From the NCBI GenBank assembly GCA_030672385.1, contig DAOVGN010000047.1, positions 1-36,642 on the forward strand: DNA of 36,642 bases, written 5' to 3'. Every line of letters starts with the position of its first letter. Within the stretch, counting starts at the first letter, position 1. This DNA is from Deltaproteobacteria bacterium (GTDB lineage Bacteria > Desulfobacterota > B13-G15 > RBG-16-54-18). Below the pieces are notes generated by a model that worked only from the letters and a program-made list of their open reading frames with translations, made no database searches and had not been told where the DNA came from. A program made the position numbers and the translations under genes. Shown here in pieces: positions 35,604 through 36,642 of the stretch.

Positions 35604-36458
35604 ATGAACAGAAGGCAATTCCTGAAAAGGGCACTCTGGGTCGGTGCTAGCGTCGCTTTGGTGGGGAGCTATCCTGTCTTCATAGAGCGATACATCATCC
35701 GAGTAAACCGATACACCATACCAGTCCCCAACCTTCCTCATGAGTTCGATGGCCTTCGAGTCCTCCAGCTCACCGACCTGCACTACGGCCCCTTGATGCC
35801 CCTGTGCATTCTTGCCGATGTCGTACAAAAGGCGAACGAGCTGAAAAAGGACATCGTGGTCTGTACGGGTGACTACGTGCTCGGAAAAAGCTCCCATCGT
35901 GCAATCGATGCGATCTGGCATGTCCTGGCGAAACTGCGTGCGCCAGAAGGAGTCTATACCGTCCTGGGAAACCACGATCACTGGGCAAGTACCGAAAGAT
36001 CGCTGCACTGGTTGGACACAAGCGGCCATATCAACCTAAGGCATAGGGCTGTTCCTTTCTCGCGCAATGGCAAGACCCTGTGGCTCGGCGGCGCAGGCGA
36101 TCTGTGGGAAGACCACTTAAACCTTGACCATCTGCTCAAAGAAGTTCCGCAGGATGAGTGCAGAATCGTGCTGGCACACAACCCTGACACCGCCGATACA
36201 GACTACACGACCAGGGTCGACCTGATGATCTCAGGACATACGCATGGCGGGCAGGTGAAGATACCGTTCATCGGGACACCACTTCTGCCAGTCAAAAACA
36301 AGGCGTATTCGAGTGGCTTCATCAGGTCCCAAAAGACTAACGTCTTCATTTCGAGGGGCATTGGATGGGCATACTTGCCCGTGCGCTTCAACTGTTTTCC
36401 CGAAATCGCCATCTTGGCCCTGGTCCGCAGCGAAGAATGTACCAGATCTCCAACCTAA
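35604..36458 (+). CDS. Metallophosphoesterase (YkuE/YaeI-like) with twin-arginine-type N-terminus
   Basis: MNRRQFLKRALWVGASVALVG; RVLQLTDLHYGPLMP, VVCTGDYVLG, VLGNHDHW, LMISGHTHGGQVKIPFIGTPLLPVKNKAYSSGF. Confidence 0.93.
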   Translation: MNRRQFLKRALWVGASVALVGSYPVFIERYIIRVNRYTIPVPNLPHEFDGLRVLQLTDLHYGPLMPLCILADVVQKANELKKDIVVCTGDYVLGKSSHRAIDAIWHVLAKLRAPEGVYTVLGNHDHWASTERSLHWLDTSGHINLRHRAVPFSRNGKTLWLGGAGDLWEDHLNLDHLLKEVPQDECRIVLAHNPDTADTDYTTRVDLMISGHTHGGQVKIPFIGTPLLPVKNKAYSSGFIRSQKTNVFISRGIGWAYLPVRFNCFPEIAILALVRSEECTRSPT

Positions 36459-36521
36459 CCGGTCGCTGTGTAATTAAGATTTGGGCTGCCCTTGACACGT
36501 GACCAATGAAATATCCAACCG

Positions 36522-36590
36522 GCCTAACACTGAAACTGACGGATTAACAGCTTCGCTGCGCGTCCGCAGCTTAGCTTGATGACGTTATTC
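36522..36590 (+). repeat. Possible second attC-like element
   Basis: GCCTAAC ... GCTGCG-cgtc-CGCAGC ... GCTTAGCTTGATGACGTTATTC; R' box imperfect. Confidence 0.25.
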
Positions 36591-36642
36591 ATCAAAACAT
36601 ACATAAGAAATCCTCATCATGGGTACTTATCGTTTGCATTCT

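Noticed and set aside
1-36642. rRNA, tRNA, prophage, transposase, toxin-antitoxin or known defence genes
   Set aside because: None recognised in the translations or by eye; tRNA absence was not verified with tRNAscan-SE

Overview
The window looks like a chromosomal segment of an anaerobic, Desulfobacterota-like bacterium (the taxon is inferred from gene content only). It opens inside selD. A minus-strand trehalose operon follows (otsA-otsB fusion, DUF5752-like gene, TreT-like GT4). Next is a minus-strand central-carbon block: class I fumarase beta and alpha, malic enzyme, acyl-CoA synthetase, a Re-citrate/homocitrate-synthase-like enzyme with a C-terminal Cache-like domain, and a nitronate monooxygenase/FabK-like enzyme. 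A sodium-pump decarboxylase gamma/beta pair (one small gene missing from the ORF track) is flanked by remnants of a second gamma/beta pair. Then come XRE-cupin, maf, yggS, argH, a lipoprotein and a hypothetical gene; an MBL hydrolase; an SSS symporter with a small accessory ORF and a hairpin-bearing leader; a flavodoxin-like/zinc-ribbon protein, a small hypothetical and a Memo-family gene; a DUF434-like gene; a collapsed AcuC/HDAC-like pseudogene; and LysE, MBL and MFS genes. The last ~6.5 kb (30-36.6 kb) appears more AT-rich and accessory. It contains a ~100-bp structured repeat (3 copies) between successive genes, a REC-PAS-PAS-HK protein with a degenerate GGDEF-like tail, a response regulator, a CPBP protease and a Tat-type metallophosphoesterase bounded by attC-like imperfect palindromes. 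No rRNA, tRNA, CRISPR array, transposase or integrase was recognised. All family calls are from reading the translations; no searches were run.
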